DNA from: Nitriliruptorales bacterium
GTDB taxonomy: Bacteria > Actinomycetota > Nitriliruptoria > Euzebyales > Egibacteraceae
DNA length: 7,575 nt
Direction of reading: 5' to 3'
Assembly: GCA_007119305.1 (NCBI GenBank)
Contig: SKPY01000387.1
Location: forward strand, 1 to 7,575
Positions 5,385 to 7,575 of the stretch are shown here, piece after piece. Below the pieces are notes generated by a model. The model worked only from the letters and a program-made list of their open reading frames with translations, did no database searches and was not told where the DNA came from. Within the stretch, counting starts at the first letter, position 1. Every line of letters starts with the position of its first letter. A program made the translations under genes and the position numbers.

Positions 5385-6875
5385 TCAGCGCAGCGTGCGG
5401 GCCCGGGCGGGGTGGGGGGTGAGCAGCTGGTCGACCGGTGCGTAGGCGTCCCGCAGGACCTGGGCGTCGCCGACGAAGGCCTCGAGTGTGCCGTGGGTCG
5501 CGACGGTCTCCGGCCCCTCGCGCGCGTCGATCGACCGCTGGATCGCCTCGGCGTCGAGCGGCGCGTCCGAGCCGGCGAGCACGAGGTTGCCGCCGTCGGC
5601 GCGCGCGAGACGCTCGGGCTGGGCGACCACGGCGACGTGGTCGAACACGGCCGCCAGCGTGGCGGCCTCCGCCCTGGCGAACGCAAGGGGGGGATGATCG
5701 ATGACGTTGATCACGTAGACCCCCTCCGGGGTGAGCCGGTGGCGAATCTCGTGCACGAACTCGACCGTCGTCAGGTGCCAGGGCACCGCGAGCCCTCCGA
5801 AGGCGTCACCGATCACGACGTCGTAGGCGCCTGCGGGCTCGGCGGCGAGGGACAGGCGGGCATCGCCAACCTCGATGCGCAGCCCGTCGGTGCGCTCGAG
5901 GCCGAGCTCGTCCTCGGCGAGCTGCACGAGCTCGCCGTCGAGCTCGAGGACGACGCTGCGCGTCCCGGGCCGGGTGGCCTCGAGCCAGTGCGGCATCGTG
6001 AACCCGCCGCCGCCGACGTGCAGGACGTCGAGAGCCGCGCCGGCTTCGAAGTGCGCGTCGATGACGTCGGCGAACATGCGCATGTAGCCGAAGTCGAGGT
6101 AGGTGGGGTCGTCGAGGTCCACGTAGCTGTGGCGCAGGGTGTCGAGCACGAGCACGCGGCCTGACGGGCGGTCGTCGTCGACGAGCACGCGGGCGCAGTA
6201 GTACGACGTCTCCCGGTCGCACGGGCTGGCGGCGAAGGCGGTGAGCAGCGCCGCGCCCACGCCGAACGTGGCGAGCACCGGCCGCCGGGCGGTGTCGCGC
6301 GGCCACAGCCAGCCCCACAGCACGACGCCGAGGACCACGAGCGAGCCGCCGACGGCGAGCACGATCGGGCGGTTGGCGAAGAAGCGGATGAGCACGAAGC
6401 CGGTCAGCAGCGTGCCGATGATCGCGCCGGCCGTGGCGATCGCGCTGAGCGTGCCGACCGTGCGACCGGTCTCGTCCAGGCTGCGCAGCTGGATCTTCAC
6501 CACGAGCGGGGTCGCGGCGGCGAGCACGGCCGCCGGGGCGAAGAAGCCGACGAGCGCGAGGATCAGGATGGCGGCGTTGCCGCCGCCGCGCAGCAGCTGG
6601 CCGAAGAACGTGACGAGCGGGACGGCGAACAGCGCGATCGTGCCGCCGATCAGCACGGTCGGGCCCAGCAGGCTGCGCGGGTCCACGCGGTCGGCGAGGC
6701 GGCCCCCGTACCACGACCCCAGCGAGATGCCCGCGAGGATGGTCGCGATGATGCCCGTGTACGTCTCGAGGGTCACGCCGACATAGGGTGCGAGGATCCG
6801 GGCCGCGAGGATCTCGAGCACGAGGATCGCGCCGGACGTGAAGAAGACGACGAAGGCTGCGACAAGGGGCGGCAT
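5385..6875 (-). CDS. Fused MFS-like membrane domain / spermidine-synthase-like protein
   Basis: A 496-residue protein read from ATG (CAT at 6873-6875) to TGA (TCA at 5385-5387). About seven hydrophobic helices lie at roughly 5-27, 38-58, 72-95, 103-125, 143-165, 170-191 and 200-217, with GISLGSWYGGRLADRVDPR (49-67) typical of this fused family. The C-terminal half (about 225-490) is a spermidine-synthase-like Rossmann domain: LRHSYVDLDDPTYL (247-260), nucleotide loop LHVGGGGFTMPHWL (285-298), VVLELD (308-313), VGDAR (336-340) and YDVVIGDAFGGLAVPWHL (351-368). True spermidine synthases carry GGGDG in the loop and an Asp-rich catalytic segment; here these are GGGGF and DAFGG. Polyamine synthesis is therefore doubtful and the real reaction unknown. 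Two cysteines (219, 227) follow the last helix. No clear Shine-Dalgarno precedes the ATG, but the first helix begins at residue 4-5, which supports this start. It is convergent with the TRAP/USP operon and divergent from the DUF2332 gene. Confidence 0.9.
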   Translation of the reverse strand: MPPLVAAFVVFFTSGAILVLEILAARILAPYVGVTLETYTGIIATILAGISLGSWYGGRLADRVDPRSLLGPTVLIGGTIALFAVPLVTFFGQLLRGGGNAAILILALVGFFAPAAVLAAATPLVVKIQLRSLDETGRTVGTLSAIATAGAIIGTLLTGFVLIRFFANRPIVLAVGGSLVVLGVVLWGWLWPRDTARRPVLATFGVGAALLTAFAASPCDRETSYYCARVLVDDDRPSGRVLVLDTLRHSYVDLDDPTYLDFGYMRMFADVIDAHFEAGAALDVLHVGGGGFTMPHWLEATRPGTRSVVLELDGELVQLAEDELGLERTDGLRIEVGDARLSLAAEPAGAYDVVIGDAFGGLAVPWHLTTVEFVHEIRHRLTPEGVYVINVIDHPPLAFARAEAATLAAVFDHVAVVAQPERLARADGGNLVLAGSDAPLDAEAIQRSIDAREGPETVATHGTLEAFVGDAQVLRDAYAPVDQLLTPHPARARTLR

Positions 6876-6915
6876 GAGGGCACCAGGCGACGCTGACGGC
6901 GGGTCCTCGGCCAGT
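6876..6915. promoter_or_regulatory. 40-base divergent gap between the synthase-like and DUF2332 genes
   Basis: The two genes point away from each other with only 40 bases between their chosen start codons, so their promoters must lie here or inside the coding regions. No recognisable -35/-10 pair or strong Shine-Dalgarno is visible on either strand. An alternative in-frame ATG for the right-hand gene at 6874 would make the two start codons overlap in the sequence CATG (6873-6876). One or both genes may be leaderless or read from an internal promoter. Confidence 0.35.
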
Positions 6916-7575
6916 ATGCCGGGAGACCCCTACGGCGCCGAACCGCAGGCGGCGTCACCGGCAGGGCGCCTGCCCCCGCCCCCTACCGATCCCGCCCTGC
7001 AGCCGCAGCGTCATCTCGCCTGGCTCCTGCGCGACCAGGCCCGGGCCTGTGCGGCGATGGGCTCGCCCCTCTACGCGCACCTGCTGCGGCGGGCCGCCGA
7101 GGATGTCGAGGTGGGTGGTGTGTGCTGGCGGCTCCTGGCGGCCCACGTCGCCCCGGGGCGGGCGGGGGCGCTCGCCCTGCGCTTCATGGCCGCAGTCCAC
7201 CGGCTCGTCCTCACCGGCCGGGCACCCCGGCTCGCACGGCACTATCCCAGCGTGGGCGGCAGCCCCCGCGGCGATCCGTGGGGGGACTTCGAGATGTGCC
7301 TGCTCGAGCACGACGACGACGTCGCCGCGCTGGTCGCCCTGGCCTGCCAGACCAACGAGGTCGGCCGCGCCGCAGCGCTCGCGGTCGGGTTCCTCGACGT
7401 CGCCGCGCGCAGCGGTCTGCCGCTGCGCTGCCTCGAGGTCGGCGCGAGCGCCGGGCTCAACCTGCACTGGGACCGCTTCCGCTACGGCGGCGCCGGCCTG
7501 GCGTGGGGCGACCCGGCCAGCCCGGTCGATCTGCGCGGGCTCTGGACCGAGCCGATCGCCCGCACCGACGCGCAC
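6916..7575 (+). CDS. DUF2332 family protein, N-terminal 220 residues (3' end missing)
   Basis: The frame is open from ATG 6916 to the last base with no stop, so the gene continues right of the window. Residues 1-30 are Pro/Ala-rich and probably unstructured. Family similarity starts near 34 with LAWLLRDQARACAAMGSPLY (34-53) and continues with the strongly typical CQTNEVGRAAAL (144-155), GFLDVA (158-163) and LEVGASAGLNLHWDRFRY (173-190), the core of DUF2332. Full-length members usually run to about 330-350 residues, so roughly two thirds is present. The function is not established. The LEVGASAGLNL segment resembles the glycine-rich motif I of SAM-dependent methyltransferases, so a Rossmann-like nucleotide-binding fold is plausible (inference only). 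The start is uncertain: an in-frame ATG at 6874, behind AAGGGG (6864-6869), would add 14 residues and overlap the neighbouring start codon. Confidence 0.85.
   Translation, partial: MPGDPYGAEPQAASPAGRLPPPPTDPALQPQRHLAWLLRDQARACAAMGSPLYAHLLRRAAEDVEVGGVCWRLLAAHVAPGRAGALALRFMAAVHRLVLTGRAPRLARHYPSVGGSPRGDPWGDFEMCLLEHDDDVAALVALACQTNEVGRAAALAVGFLDVAARSGLPLRCLEVGASAGLNLHWDRFRYGGAGLAWGDPASPVDLRGLWTEPIARTDAH

Noticed and set aside
5253..6164. 303-codon + strand open frame opposite the synthase-like gene
   Set aside because: It is the mirror of the Rossmann-domain coding sequence, Val/Glu/Gly/Asp-rich with no domain. Its start falls only four bases after the USP stop but lacks a ribosome site.
6955..7575. 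- strand open frame of 206 codons at the right end
   Set aside because: It lies opposite the DUF2332 reading frame, which has clear family motifs; the - strand product is Arg/Gly/Ala/Asp-rich without recognisable features.
1..7575. Search for tRNA/rRNA genes, CRISPR arrays, insertion sequences, integrase or phage genes
   Set aside because: No cloverleaf, regularly spaced repeats, transposase motifs or terminal inverted repeats were seen. All sizeable stretches are explained by ordinary protein genes.

Overview
The window is very GC-rich, with G or C at nearly every third codon position. It starts many genes with GTG or ATG behind AGGAG-like ribosome sites. Its protein content (ADP-forming acyl-CoA synthetase, lipoprotein-anchored TAXI-type TRAP receptor, fused MFS/spermidine-synthase-like protein, DUF2332) fits a high-GC Gram-positive bacterium of the Actinomycetota. 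The acidic character of the secreted receptor might suggest a salt-tolerant lineage such as Nitriliruptoria, but that placement is a guess.

Layout, left to right. (1) Bases 1-816, + strand: the C-terminal 271 codons of an ADP-forming acyl-CoA/acetyl-CoA synthetase (ATP-grasp part), cut by the left edge. (2) 817-919: a 103-base leader with small hairpins, possible tiny leader ORFs and a strong ribosome site. (3) 920-4792, + strand: a tightly packed TRAP transporter operon. It has a TAXI-family solute-binding lipoprotein, a DUF1850 membrane-anchored accessory protein (stop/start overlap GTGA), and a fused 4TM/12TM TRAP permease 19 bases further on. (4) 4824-5249, + strand: a universal-stress-protein domain gene 31 bases after the permease, probably the last gene of the operon. 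(5) 5250-5384: a convergent intergenic region with a good 10-bp hairpin that could terminate both strands. (6) 5385-6875, - strand: a membrane protein with an N-terminal transporter-like domain fused to a spermidine-synthase-like Rossmann domain. (7) 6876-6915: a very short divergent gap. (8) 6916-7575, + strand: the 5' part of a DUF2332 gene, open to the right edge.

Working model: the TAXI receptor captures an unidentified, probably carboxylate-type solute outside the membrane. The fused permease imports it by a cation gradient. DUF1850 is an extracytoplasmic accessory protein, and the USP protein is a nucleotide-sensing regulator by analogy with TeaD of the Halomonas TeaABC TRAP system. The upstream acyl-CoA synthetase could activate an imported acid, or link acyl-CoA to ATP, but this link rests only on adjacency. 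Most of the window is recognisable. The points most worth a second look are the predicted topology and altered motifs of the MFS/synthase fusion, the changed ATP-site residue in the USP protein, the repeat-built acidic linker of the receptor, and the overlapping start codons at 6873-6876.
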